Shown here piece after piece: positions 50,491 to 58,802 of a stretch of DNA of 64,000 bases. The first letter of the stretch is position 1. The number at the start of each line of letters is the position of its first letter. Under the pieces are notes generated by a model. That model searched no databases, had not been told where the DNA came from, and saw only the letters and a list, made by a program, of their open reading frames with translations. The position numbers were made by a program, and so were the translations under genes. Source of the DNA: JAWWOW01 sp033851265 (lineage in GTDB: Bacteria > Actinomycetota > Actinomycetes > JAWWOW01); assembly GCA_033851265.1 (NCBI GenBank), contig JAWWOW010000016.1, positions 62,001-126,000 on the forward strand, written 5' to 3'.

Positions 50491-50696
50491 GAGCCCTCCC
50501 AGAGGTCTCCCCGGCCTTCGGGCCGAAGGTTCTGATGCGAGATTACCCCGGTCTGACCCGGCTTGTCAAAGCCTGTGACCTACCTAGCGGCCTGGGTAAT
50601 TAACGTCAGCACCCTAGGGTGGACTTACCCCTTACCCCTTCCTTGGGGTCTCGGAGTCAGACACACTGTTGGTCCACTCGACGGAAGGAGTCTCAA
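50491..50696. promoter_or_regulatory. 206-bp divergent promoter region between two island operons
   Basis: AT-richer than its surroundings. It contains a perfect 10-bp palindrome ACCCTAGGGT (50611-50620), the repeated ttacccc at ~50625-50638, and GGAAGGAG just before ATG 50697. These are plausible operator and promoter elements for the two divergent operons. No known consensus is matched with confidence. Confidence 0.5.
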
Positions 50697-51266
50697 ATGA
50701 ATAAGGCCACACACACGCGACCCTGGGCCAATCTCCGGCTGCCCTACCACCTACGACCGGGCACTCTCGTCGTACTCACCGGCCCGTGCGGCCGCACCAG
50801 GCAGCAGGTCATGCAAGGCCTTTGGCAAGCGGCGATGGGCCTGGGCCACGGCACCCAGCCGCTGTTCGACCATGTCCCCGTGTTCACCCACCGACCCACC
50901 GCCGAATCGCTCGCCGCCGCGGGTGACACGACCGACATGAAAGTCGCCCAGGCGGTGCACGCACGCGCTGTCGTCCGGCCCGCCCTAGCCGCCGGCAGAT
51001 CGGTGTTCATGGACGGCTGGTCGTGGGACGACCCTGCCCAGCCCGAGCTAGCCGACGGGCTTTCCCCGCACGTCGTCGGCGTTTTCAGCGGCGAACCCAC
51101 CCAGACAAGCCCGGTCGCGATCGAGACCTATCGGAGGCGCATTGCCACCTCGCGCACTCAAGCCATCGAACTCTCCGGTCACCGGGGAGACGCGACCGAA
51201 GGCTTGTTCCTGGCCCTGATCCGCGCCGGACTGTTCATGAGCAAGCCCGAAGACGCCCACCCGTGA
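50697..51266 (+). CDS. P-loop-like protein, first gene of the Avs-like operon
   Basis: A 189-residue protein. The strand-loop TLVVLTGPCGRTRQQVMQGL resembles a nucleotide-kinase P-loop, but the invariant Lys is Arg (GRTR instead of GKS/T). A second acidic segment is SVFMDGWSWDDPAQ. A Lys/Arg-rich C-terminal region contains YRRRIATSRTQAIEL. It may be an altered nucleotide kinase. ATG 50697 has a near-perfect ribosome binding site. The stop overlaps the next start (GTGA). Confidence 0.7.
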   Translation: MNKATHTRPWANLRLPYHLRPGTLVVLTGPCGRTRQQVMQGLWQAAMGLGHGTQPLFDHVPVFTHRPTAESLAAAGDTTDMKVAQAVHARAVVRPALAAGRSVFMDGWSWDDPAQPELADGLSPHVVGVFSGEPTQTSPVAIETYRRRIATSRTQAIELSGHRGDATEGLFLALIRAGLFMSKPEDAHP

Positions 51267-51985
51267 CCGCAATCGACGCGTCCTGGACCCACGGCGACGC
51301 AGGAGAGAGCGATCAGCTCCGCGACGACGGGCTTCCCATCTACCGCTACTGGATCGAGCGGAGTTGGTCCGCACGTCCGCGGCGAGTGCTGTGGGTGATG
51401 TTCAACCCATCCAGGGCAACCGGCACCGACGACAACAACGGCGGCGCACTGCGTCTCTGCGTTCGGCGGACCAAACAGATGGCCATCGACGACGGGCTCG
51501 ATGTCGGCGGACTGCGCATCGTCAACCTTTTCGCGAGACGCGCCACCAACATCGCTGCCGAGGGCTGGCCGAAGGGAGACTGGCTCAACAATCCGGCGTG
51601 GATCGCCACAGCCATTCTCACCACCCTGGATGAGACCAATGGTCACGAGACCGTCTACGCCGAGCCGTACTACGCGCAGATCGCCAGCGACAACTCATAT
51701 GGGCTTCACCTCGAGGTTGTCAGCAACGAATACGTCGAGGGACCGGATCGGTTGACCGGGGATCAGGAGGCTCACCTTCTAACCCTGGGCTGGGAAGCGC
51801 CCGACCTGACCGAAGGCCTGCCGAACTACTGGCGGCAGGTTCCCAAAGTCGTGCATGCCTTCGCCGCAGATCTGGTGGTGCAAACACTTCGCTACGTCCA
51901 CCGCTGTCCGGCAGGCGGTCTCGGCTTCTCGGTGCGACCCACCAGTGCCTCGTCACAACAACTCGTCTCGGGAACACGCCAGTGA
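51263..51985 (+). CDS. DUF1643 N-terminal domain fused to TY-Chap-like C-terminus
   Basis: A 240-residue protein. Residues ~25-110 follow DUF1643: YRYWIERSWSARPRRVLWVMFNPSRA, GTDDNNGGALRLCVRR, LRIVNLFARRAT. Residues ~130-225 resemble a TY-Chap N-terminal domain: LEVVSNEYVEGPDRLTGDQEAHLLTLGWEAPD, NYWRQ, then a closing TLRYVH helix. DUF1643 is rarely described and its FNPSRA motif recalls uracil-DNA-glycosylase folds. GTG 51263 overlaps the previous stop, and its own stop overlaps the next start. A fusion of these two domains is not one I recognise. Confidence 0.8.
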   Translation: MTAIDASWTHGDAGESDQLRDDGLPIYRYWIERSWSARPRRVLWVMFNPSRATGTDDNNGGALRLCVRRTKQMAIDDGLDVGGLRIVNLFARRATNIAAEGWPKGDWLNNPAWIATAILTTLDETNGHETVYAEPYYAQIASDNSYGLHLEVVSNEYVEGPDRLTGDQEAHLLTLGWEAPDLTEGLPNYWRQVPKVVHAFAADLVVQTLRYVHRCPAGGLGFSVRPTSASSQQLVSGTRQ

Positions 51986-53118
51986 TGAGTCAGGCGCAGA
52001 CGTGGCCGGACTTCCTCCTCGAACGCGCGCGGCGTCCGATGCCGTCGAACTGCGGTGTGGTGCGCGGCAGTACGCCGGTGGTGTCGTTCGGAAACCCTCT
52101 GGCGGAGGTGGCCACCCTGGCCATCAATCCGAGCAGTGGTGAGTTCCTCGACGGCACTGGCTCGTTGCTTGCCGAGGCGAAGCGACGACTAGCCACACGC
52201 AGCTCGGTCGAAGCTCAGCCGATGGGCGGACTGTCTCGGGCGCAAGCGACCGCGGTCGTGGACGACTGCGCCGGCTACTTCCAGCGCAATCCCTACCGTT
52301 GGTTCAAACGACTTGACCCAGTTCTCGTCGCCGGTCTGGGCCAGTCGTACTGGACGGGCGGAGCCTGTCACCTCGACCTGATTCAGTGGGCGACAGACCC
52401 GCTTTGGAGTTACCTCACTCAGACGCAGCGCGTGGCTTTGCTGCGAGAAGATGAACCCTTCTTGCTCGAGCAGCTAAGCCAGCCTCACCTGAAGCTCGTT
52501 CTCGTCAATGGGCGCACCGCCCTGAACGGCGTTGAAGCGGCCGGCGTCGTCGCGTGGGAAAAGGTCACCAAGGTCACCGAGTCCGGCATACCAAAGTTCG
52601 AGTTCTACCGAGGCGAGGCAGCCGGCTGCGTGTTCCTCGGCTGGTCGGTAAACGTGCCGAACCAGCATGGCGGTCTTGCCGCGCGGGAGACGCTTGGCCG
52701 ACTCGTGGCGGAACTCGGAGCCCCAGCGCTACACCGCCCGAAGACGGGTGACGTGGCCGAGCCGCCGCTGACACGACGTGGCCAGCACTGCGCCACCAGG
52801 GAGGAGCTCGTTGACCTGCTCGAGGACTGGCTATCCGCCTCATCTAAGCCAACCCTTGGGAACACCGGTGCGTTCGGCGGCTCGCCCTGGCTCACCGCAA
52901 CCACGTCCGAAGGCGTGATGCGAGTCAACGCGGACACGACCCGCGACGCCGTAGAAGAAGTCGTCCAGGCATATCGCGGCTCGAGCGGCGCACCGTGGGT
53001 CGTGGTCGCCAATCGCCGAGGCCGCGTCAACCGGGTCGAGCTAAGCCCCGAGTCTTCGACCACGGGCTGGTACGCCTACCTCGTCGCCGAGACGGCGCCT
53101 AGGACGCAGGTCCGATGA
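51985..53118 (+). CDS. uracil-DNA-glycosylase-like protein
   Basis: A 377-residue protein. The first ~240 residues show a UDG-like pattern: VATLAINPSSGEFLD (catalytic-loop type), a CHLDLIQWATDPLW segment, LVLVNGRTALNGVEAAG and a late GWSVNVPNQHG that may hold the leucine/His loop. About 100 extra C-terminal residues (GNTGAFGGSPWLTATT, then RVELSPESSTTGWYAYLVAE) have no match. ATG 51985 overlaps the preceding TGA; GTG 51982 is an alternative. It overlaps the next start by four bases. It may excise or recognise a modified base, which is inference. Confidence 0.75.
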   Translation: MSQAQTWPDFLLERARRPMPSNCGVVRGSTPVVSFGNPLAEVATLAINPSSGEFLDGTGSLLAEAKRRLATRSSVEAQPMGGLSRAQATAVVDDCAGYFQRNPYRWFKRLDPVLVAGLGQSYWTGGACHLDLIQWATDPLWSYLTQTQRVALLREDEPFLLEQLSQPHLKLVLVNGRTALNGVEAAGVVAWEKVTKVTESGIPKFEFYRGEAAGCVFLGWSVNVPNQHGGLAARETLGRLVAELGAPALHRPKTGDVAEPPLTRRGQHCATREELVDLLEDWLSASSKPTLGNTGAFGGSPWLTATTSEGVMRVNADTTRDAVEEVVQAYRGSSGAPWVVVANRRGRVNRVELSPESSTTGWYAYLVAETAPRTQVR

Positions 53119-53990
53119 CAGGTCGCGTGAACGTCGTGCAGTTCCCTCATCCGGGACGGGAACACAACCCTCTTCGCTCCAACATCCTCATGCCGTGGAA
53201 CAGCGGGCTCCATCGCCGGAAGTTCCTCATCAGCGATGGTCAATGGATCGGCCCGGCCAACAGCTCTGGTAGTGGGCCCGTGACTTTCTGGGGTGAATGG
53301 GAGCCGCCGAGTCGCATCGTCGAGCGCTGGCGGCCGGAAGGAGGCTTGCCGACGTGCTTGCACGAACCGGTGCTCACCACCCTCCCGAACAAGACCGAGC
53401 TCCAGAACACCGACCCATTGGTGTTCGGGTCGCGCTTTCGCTATTCCAACTGCAAGCAGTTCGATCGCACGAACGACAAGCCTTCCAGCCTGCAGGATCT
53501 CGAACCTGGCTCGGTCATTCTCTTCGGTTCCAAGGAACAGGGAACGACAGAATTCGTCCTGGACACCGTCCTGGTCGTAGCCGCTGGACGCGCCTACTCG
53601 CCATCCGATGCCAGCTGTCTCGCAGATGAACCGTTTGTACGCCGCGTTGTTGTCGAGCCACTCTCGACGTTCGAGGAGGCCCTGCGGTGGAGGTTCACGC
53701 TGTTTGACGGAGCGACACCGGATGATCCAACGCACGGAATGTTTTCGTTCGTGCCGTGCATGCCCGCCGAGCGCGCGCCGCTGCGCTTCGCTCGACCGCG
53801 TATCCAGCTTCAGGGACTGATAAATCCGCGTTCGCAACAAGCACCCAAGGGTTACACGCATCGCGACCGGCTCGACATCGAAGGCGCGCGGAGCGCCTGG
53901 CGGTCGGTGGTGGAACAGGTACTCGATGCTGGCTGCGTTCTCGGGTACGGCTTTCCGGAACCTGTTCTCACCGACGGACCGGTCCGCTGA
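53115..53990 (+). CDS. hypothetical protein in the Avs-like operon
   Basis: A 291-residue soluble protein: VNVVQFPHPGREHNPL, ILMPWNSGLHRRKFLI, VTFWGEWEPPSRIVERW, LQNTDPLVFGSRFRYSNCKQ, LQDLEPGSVILFGSKEQG and EFVLDTVLVVAAG. The many conserved-looking aromatic and Cys residues suggest an enzyme. The SVILFGS/EFVLDTVLVV strands recall Nmad-type nucleotide-modification proteins, but the relation is uncertain. Its ATG overlaps the previous stop (ATGA), and a possible small gene follows. Confidence 0.7.
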   Translation: MTGRVNVVQFPHPGREHNPLRSNILMPWNSGLHRRKFLISDGQWIGPANSSGSGPVTFWGEWEPPSRIVERWRPEGGLPTCLHEPVLTTLPNKTELQNTDPLVFGSRFRYSNCKQFDRTNDKPSSLQDLEPGSVILFGSKEQGTTEFVLDTVLVVAAGRAYSPSDASCLADEPFVRRVVVEPLSTFEEALRWRFTLFDGATPDDPTHGMFSFVPCMPAERAPLRFARPRIQLQGLINPRSQQAPKGYTHRDRLDIEGARSAWRSVVEQVLDAGCVLGYGFPEPVLTDGPVR

Positions 53991-54047
53991 TGGCGCCGAA
54001 CAGCGTCCCGGTGTGTCCCGCGCGTCGGCCGCTTGCCGACTCAAGGA

Positions 54048-54228
54048 GAACTGGCTACCGATCGGTTCTGGGCCGAGCAAGATCAACGCAGCATGCGGAC
54101 ACTAATCGTCGGTTGCCTCTACCGCTTCGGGCACACTCACGATCGTGACCGACGCGCCGAGCTCATCGACTTTTGGGTGCGGTCACGCACACGCCCTACA
54201 TCGCCTGGCTCCAGAATCCAGTTCAGCA
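54048..54228 (+). other. possible disrupted small gene
   Basis: In the frame of the large downstream gene, the stretch RFWAEQDQRSMRTLIVGCLYRF, GHTHDRDRRAELIDFWVRS has natural composition (Trp, Phe, Tyr) and a purine-rich AAGGAG lies near 54043. The frame never stops before the large gene, while the next supported frame begins at ATG 54229. A frameshift near 54180-54229 or an unusual start may join the two. No firm gene can be called. Confidence 0.4.
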
Positions 54229-54525
54229 ATGAGCCGCGACGGCCTACTGGTGACGCGGTTCCGCGCGCGCAGTTTCGAGGGCACGCCCCATTCCGAGCCA
54301 GGCGTCCGCGATGTCGGCACGTGCGGCAACCCACCGCCGCTGGCCGTGCACCACTACTTGGGCCGCGTCACTGTCAACCATTGCCCGGTGTGCATCTGGC
54401 GCGTGGGCGACGTCGAGAAATTTCCTCAGGAAGACCAGGTGAGCGGCCAGAGCAGCACACGAGCGGTCGCTGTTCGGGTTGTGGAGGAACTCCCCACATG
54501 GCTTCACTTCGAGGAGGTCGCGTGA
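54229..54525 (+). CDS. small protein coupled to the Avs-like gene
   Basis: A 98-residue protein, MSRDGLLVTRFRARSFEGTP, then VHHYLGRVTVNHCPVCIWRVGDVEKFPQED with a single CPVC pair, and a C-terminal VVEELPTWLHFEEVA. Its TGA overlaps the GTG start of the large STAND gene (GTGA), strong evidence that this frame is translated. ATG 54229 lacks a clear ribosome binding site, so the start may be earlier (GTG 54145) or the gene may be joined to the preceding stretch by a frameshift. Function is unknown. Confidence 0.6.
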   Translation: MSRDGLLVTRFRARSFEGTPHSEPGVRDVGTCGNPPPLAVHHYLGRVTVNHCPVCIWRVGDVEKFPQEDQVSGQSSTRAVAVRVVEELPTWLHFEEVA

Positions 54526-57500
54526 ACGCGCACCCCGGTGGTGCCCAGGTCCGCTTACGAGAGATCCGGGCGCACGAGGGAAGTCAAGCGCGGGCGTGGG
54601 AGGAACTGGCCTACCAGCTACGCCCGCCAGTTAGCGATGGCCACGTCGAGACGCGTAAGACCCGTGCCCCGGACGCCGGGGTCGAGTGGTACGAGGTGTA
54701 CGCCGACGGACACCAAGAGGGCTTCCAAGCGAAGTTCCATGCCAACCTGACCGACGCACTCGGCGGCATGCGCGAGTCGGTCGAGGCCGTCTGCACGAAG
54801 CGGCCGAATCTGACGAAGCTGACCTTCGTGGTCCCCTACGACTTCACGGACTCGGGCACAGCGGTATCCAAAACTGACCAAGATCGCTGGGACGATGCTG
54901 TGGCCCGATGGCGCAAGGACTTCCCTGCTTCTAGTCACATCGAGTTCGCGACGATTCGCGCCGGGGATATCACGGCGAAGTTGGCCCTGAGGGAACACTC
55001 TGGACGTCGCGAATACTGGTTCGGTGGGTTGGAGATCGCCGACGAATGGCTGATGAGTCGGTTCGCCGAGTCGCTCCGGGTGGCCGGTGAGCGCTACACA
55101 CCTCAAGCCGATTCGCCCTCGTTAGTCAACGTCATTATCGACGCCGCGTCTTGCGGCTCGACATTCACGGCTGAGCTCCGCTCGCTTGCCAGTCGCGCCA
55201 GCATTGCGTGCAGGCAGGACACCGGCATGTGGGGCGCCAGCACTGCGTCAGCAGCAGCACTGGTCGACACCCTTGACCAGGTCCGCGGGGCGTCGTTTGG
55301 CACCACCGACGCTGGCGACGAAGTTCTGCCCCGTGATGCCCCGGATGTAGATGGCCTGGCAGCTATCGCCAACAAGCTCTTAGATATTGCCTACGGGGAG
55401 TGGGAGAAGCTAGCACGCTACGAGCGGAGAAACCTGGATGCGGCCATCTCCGCACTTCAGGCCCTCCAGACTCTGGGTACGAGCAGTTCTGCCAAGGCAC
55501 TCACGAGTCGAGCATTCGCACTGATCGGCCCAGCCGGCCAAGGCAAGACCCACGCGCTCATGCGTGCAGTCGACGACTGCCTCAAGCGCGGCGGGCCTGC
55601 CGTCGCGATCCTTGGCCAGAGGCTGAGCGACAAGAACTGGTGGCCAGCAGTCGCAGAGACCCTTGGCGGAATGGCTGTCGCCAGCGATGAGTTCCTGCAG
55701 GCTCTCGACTCCCTGGCTGAAGCAAGACGGTCCCGCGCGCTCGTTGTGATCGACGCGATCAACGAATCTCAATCACCCAAGCGATGGCGGGACGAACTGC
55801 CGGCCATGCTCGCCCAGTTCCAGAAATACCCCCACCTCGCGCTCGTCCTTTCCTATCGGACGGACTACCGAGATGTGGTGGGGGCGCCAAACTCACTCCT
55901 CAAGATCCGACACCCGGGGCTGGCGGGTGGCGAGGCCGAAGCGCTGGGAGCGTACTGCGAACTGTTCGGCATCCCGGTTCCATCGAAGGGCCTCTTCGAG
56001 CCAGCTTTGGCTAACCCCCTCTTCCTCCGTATGTACTGCGAAGTGATTGCAGCCGACCCGGACGGGGGCTCAGACGCACCCACACGGTCGAACCTGTTCG
56101 AGAGCTACGCCGCGGTGATTGGCAAGAAGGTGACGAGCAAGCTCGACTTGCCACCGACAAGCTCGATCGTTGCAGACGCACTGACACATTTGGCTGACCG
56201 CATCCTGGCGAACGGCGGCCAGCCCGTTCCTCGTGACGCGATCGAGCACGAGGTGGACAACTTCCTGCCTGGTCGGGCTTGGCCGAACACACTCTTCCAG
56301 CAGTTGGCGAGCGAGGGACTCATTGAGCTCCGGCCCATCTACGACGGGACAGAATCCGTCGCGTTTCCATTCCAGGCATATTCCGAGCACCGCCTCGCCG
56401 ACCGCCTCCTTGCTTCGGTCGATGCAGAGTCGAGGTCCTGGTCCCACCGCCTCATTCCCCTGCCACGCGGAGTGAAGCGAAGGCGCACACTCACGAAGCG
56501 GATCGCGGACGCGCCGTGGTCGTGGCGGTCACTGGCAGTGGTGCTTCCCGAGAAGGAGGACGTCGAACTCATCGACCTCCTACCAATGACGACTGATGAC
56601 TACCGACTGCAAGAAGCTATGCGCGAGAGTCTGATCGACCGCAGCACGTCGACGTTCGGCGCGCGCGCCCTGGAACTACTCCATCAGCACCTCTCCGCAG
56701 ATTCAGACGGCTATGAGAGTGGAGTCGAGACCGTCCTCGCGCTCGCGCCACGAGAGAGCCATCCGGGCAACGCGGATTGGCTCCACACCCAAATGATCGC
56801 CAGCAACATGGCCGACCGCGATGCGACCTGGTCAATCGCGACCTTCCAGATCGACGAGTACTCGGATGCCTATCGGCGGCTGACCAGGTGGGCAGAGCGC
56901 CTCGCGAGTTCCTCTAGCGAGGAAGAAGTGCGACTCACGTCGACAGCCCTCATGTGGCTGCTCACCTCGCCCAACAGGTTCTTGCGGGATGGCGCGTCCA
57001 AAACATTGGTCAAACTTCTGTCGCATCACCTGAAGGTGGCTGCGTCGCTCATTGCGAAGGCGCAGCAGATCGACGACCCCTACGTTCAAGAGCGCGTGCT
57101 CACCTGCTCCTACGGCGCAGTCCTTGTAGGAGGGGACGCCGACCTAGAGGGAGTCCGCTCCCTGCTGGCAGCCGCCTCCGCCTCGCACCAGTCCTGGCCG
57201 CCCATTGACGCTATCGCGCGAGACTCGGTCCGAGGCATTGCCGCCTGGTGCGCGGATCGAGGACTACTGCCCCGGGCTTCCTTGTCCGAGTTCGCACCTC
57301 CCTACGGAGCAAAGCCGCCCGATGAGCCTCCGACGCGCGAGGAGCTAGAGGCGGCCTACGGTCCCATCAAGGATGCCGACGGCAACTACACCGAGTGGCG
57401 CGCCTCGTCGATCCTCCACTCGTGTCTCGATTGGTACGGCGACTTCAACAAGTACGTCGTCAAGAGCGACGTCGAGTTCTTTAGTTGGCATCCCGTGTCG

Positions 57501-58802
57501 GGGCCTGCTCCAATGGCAAAGGACCACAACAACCCGCTCGACGAAGTCAATGTCAACTGGGCAGGACGGTGGATCGCGAACAGAGCGATCTCACTCGGCT
57601 GGACTACGGAGCGCTTCGAGGCATTCGAGCGCAATCACAACCTCCGGCGCGGGCGAGAGGCGCACAAGGCGGAGCGTTTCGGCAAGAAGTACCAGTGGAT
57701 CGCGCATCGCGAGCTGCTTGCCCGGCTCGCCGACAACTTTCACCCGTCCTACGAGACCTGGAACACTACCCAGAACACCTACCAAGGACCGTGGATCTGG
57801 TACGGACGTGACTTCGATCCGACCCTGCCGCCGAGCGCATTCGAGGGTGAATCTCAGGTCTGCCGAGTTGCTCGAGACGCAACGGCCGCCTGGGCGAAGA
57901 TTCGCTCCCCAGACATGGACATCAGCGTGTCTCCGGACGTGTGGGTTGCGAAGACCGACGACCTGCCGGATTCCGCATCCATGTTCTCCTGCACCGACCC
58001 GGACGGTCGCAACTGGATTGCGATCCAGCGCTATTCGACGTGGGACCGTGACAATGCGCAGCGCACTGGAATGTCGAAGCGGGAGCGGGACGTCTTCTTC
58101 CTGCAATTCTCGTGGCTCGTTCCGCGAGACCAGGGAGCCGAGCTCTACGCGTTCATCGAGCAGGAGGGACTCTCCGGCCGCTGGATGCCGGACACGAGAC
58201 GAACCCACCAGCAGTACCTCGGCGAGACATCGTCGGCACCCATTGTCGCGACTGCCGAGTTCCATCTCGATGATCACGACATCCCGCGCAAACTGCTCGA
58301 CGCCGGCATCCAGCCACGACCCGCCGTCGAGCAATACCTGTGGGAAGGCAGCACGCTTGACTGCTCTATCGACCAATCCGTCGACTTCTACGTGCCTACG
58401 CCAGAACTCCTCGGCTCCGCCCGTTGGGTAGGCCACCGAGCAGAGTGGGCGGTCGACGGTCGCGTGATAGCACGCGCTATTGAGTTCCTCGATGGCGAGA
58501 ACGGACATGACATGCTCTTGGTCGACGCCGAATGGCTCACCGCCAGGCTCCGTGACCTCAACACTGACATGGTGATCGGCACGCTCAGTGAACGCCATGC
58601 TCTTCCCTTGGACGACGATGACTTCCGCCACATCGCGTTCTCCGACGTCTGGTACGTAGCGCTCGTAACCGTCGAGACGGACGGCCGTGAGGTCGGCCCT
58701 CTCCTCAAGGTTCGACGCCAAGTCGGTGACGAAGACCCATCGGCCTCGCCGACGGATGAGGGGATCGCCCCCGACGAGCCCGTCGACCGGGGATCGCTTT
58801 AG
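54522..58802 (+). CDS. Avs-like nuclease-STAND ATPase (antiviral NTPase candidate)
   Basis: A 1426-residue protein. Residues ~20-190 form a PD-(D/E)xK (Mrr/Cap4-like) nuclease: WEELAYQL (Glu27), PDAGVEWYEV (Asp51) and GFQAKF (Gln69-x-Lys71). A STAND/NACHT-type ATPase follows, with Walker A LIGPAGQGKTHALM (~336) and Walker B ALVVIDAINES (~407). About 900 C-terminal residues of helical repeats could sense a phage protein. This order and size resemble Avs (AVAST) NTPases, in which recognition of terminase or portal triggers DNA cleavage. GTG 54522 has AGGAGG upstream; the frame is open before it. It ends a run of overlapping genes. Confidence 0.87.
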   Translation: MNAHPGGAQVRLREIRAHEGSQARAWEELAYQLRPPVSDGHVETRKTRAPDAGVEWYEVYADGHQEGFQAKFHANLTDALGGMRESVEAVCTKRPNLTKLTFVVPYDFTDSGTAVSKTDQDRWDDAVARWRKDFPASSHIEFATIRAGDITAKLALREHSGRREYWFGGLEIADEWLMSRFAESLRVAGERYTPQADSPSLVNVIIDAASCGSTFTAELRSLASRASIACRQDTGMWGASTASAAALVDTLDQVRGASFGTTDAGDEVLPRDAPDVDGLAAIANKLLDIAYGEWEKLARYERRNLDAAISALQALQTLGTSSSAKALTSRAFALIGPAGQGKTHALMRAVDDCLKRGGPAVAILGQRLSDKNWWPAVAETLGGMAVASDEFLQALDSLAEARRSRALVVIDAINESQSPKRWRDELPAMLAQFQKYPHLALVLSYRTDYRDVVGAPNSLLKIRHPGLAGGEAEALGAYCELFGIPVPSKGLFEPALANPLFLRMYCEVIAADPDGGSDAPTRSNLFESYAAVIGKKVTSKLDLPPTSSIVADALTHLADRILANGGQPVPRDAIEHEVDNFLPGRAWPNTLFQQLASEGLIELRPIYDGTESVAFPFQAYSEHRLADRLLASVDAESRSWSHRLIPLPRGVKRRRTLTKRIADAPWSWRSLAVVLPEKEDVELIDLLPMTTDDYRLQEAMRESLIDRSTSTFGARALELLHQHLSADSDGYESGVETVLALAPRESHPGNADWLHTQMIASNMADRDATWSIATFQIDEYSDAYRRLTRWAERLASSSSEEEVRLTSTALMWLLTSPNRFLRDGASKTLVKLLSHHLKVAASLIAKAQQIDDPYVQERVLTCSYGAVLVGGDADLEGVRSLLAAASASHQSWPPIDAIARDSVRGIAAWCADRGLLPRASLSEFAPPYGAKPPDEPPTREELEAAYGPIKDADGNYTEWRASSILHSCLDWYGDFNKYVVKSDVEFFSWHPVSGPAPMAKDHNNPLDEVNVNWAGRWIANRAISLGWTTERFEAFERNHNLRRGREAHKAERFGKKYQWIAHRELLARLADNFHPSYETWNTTQNTYQGPWIWYGRDFDPTLPPSAFEGESQVCRVARDATAAWAKIRSPDMDISVSPDVWVAKTDDLPDSASMFSCTDPDGRNWIAIQRYSTWDRDNAQRTGMSKRERDVFFLQFSWLVPRDQGAELYAFIEQEGLSGRWMPDTRRTHQQYLGETSSAPIVATAEFHLDDHDIPRKLLDAGIQPRPAVEQYLWEGSTLDCSIDQSVDFYVPTPELLGSARWVGHRAEWAVDGRVIARAIEFLDGENGHDMLLVDAEWLTARLRDLNTDMVIGTLSERHALPLDDDDFRHIAFSDVWYVALVTVETDGREVGPLLKVRRQVGDEDPSASPTDEGIAPDEPVDRGSL

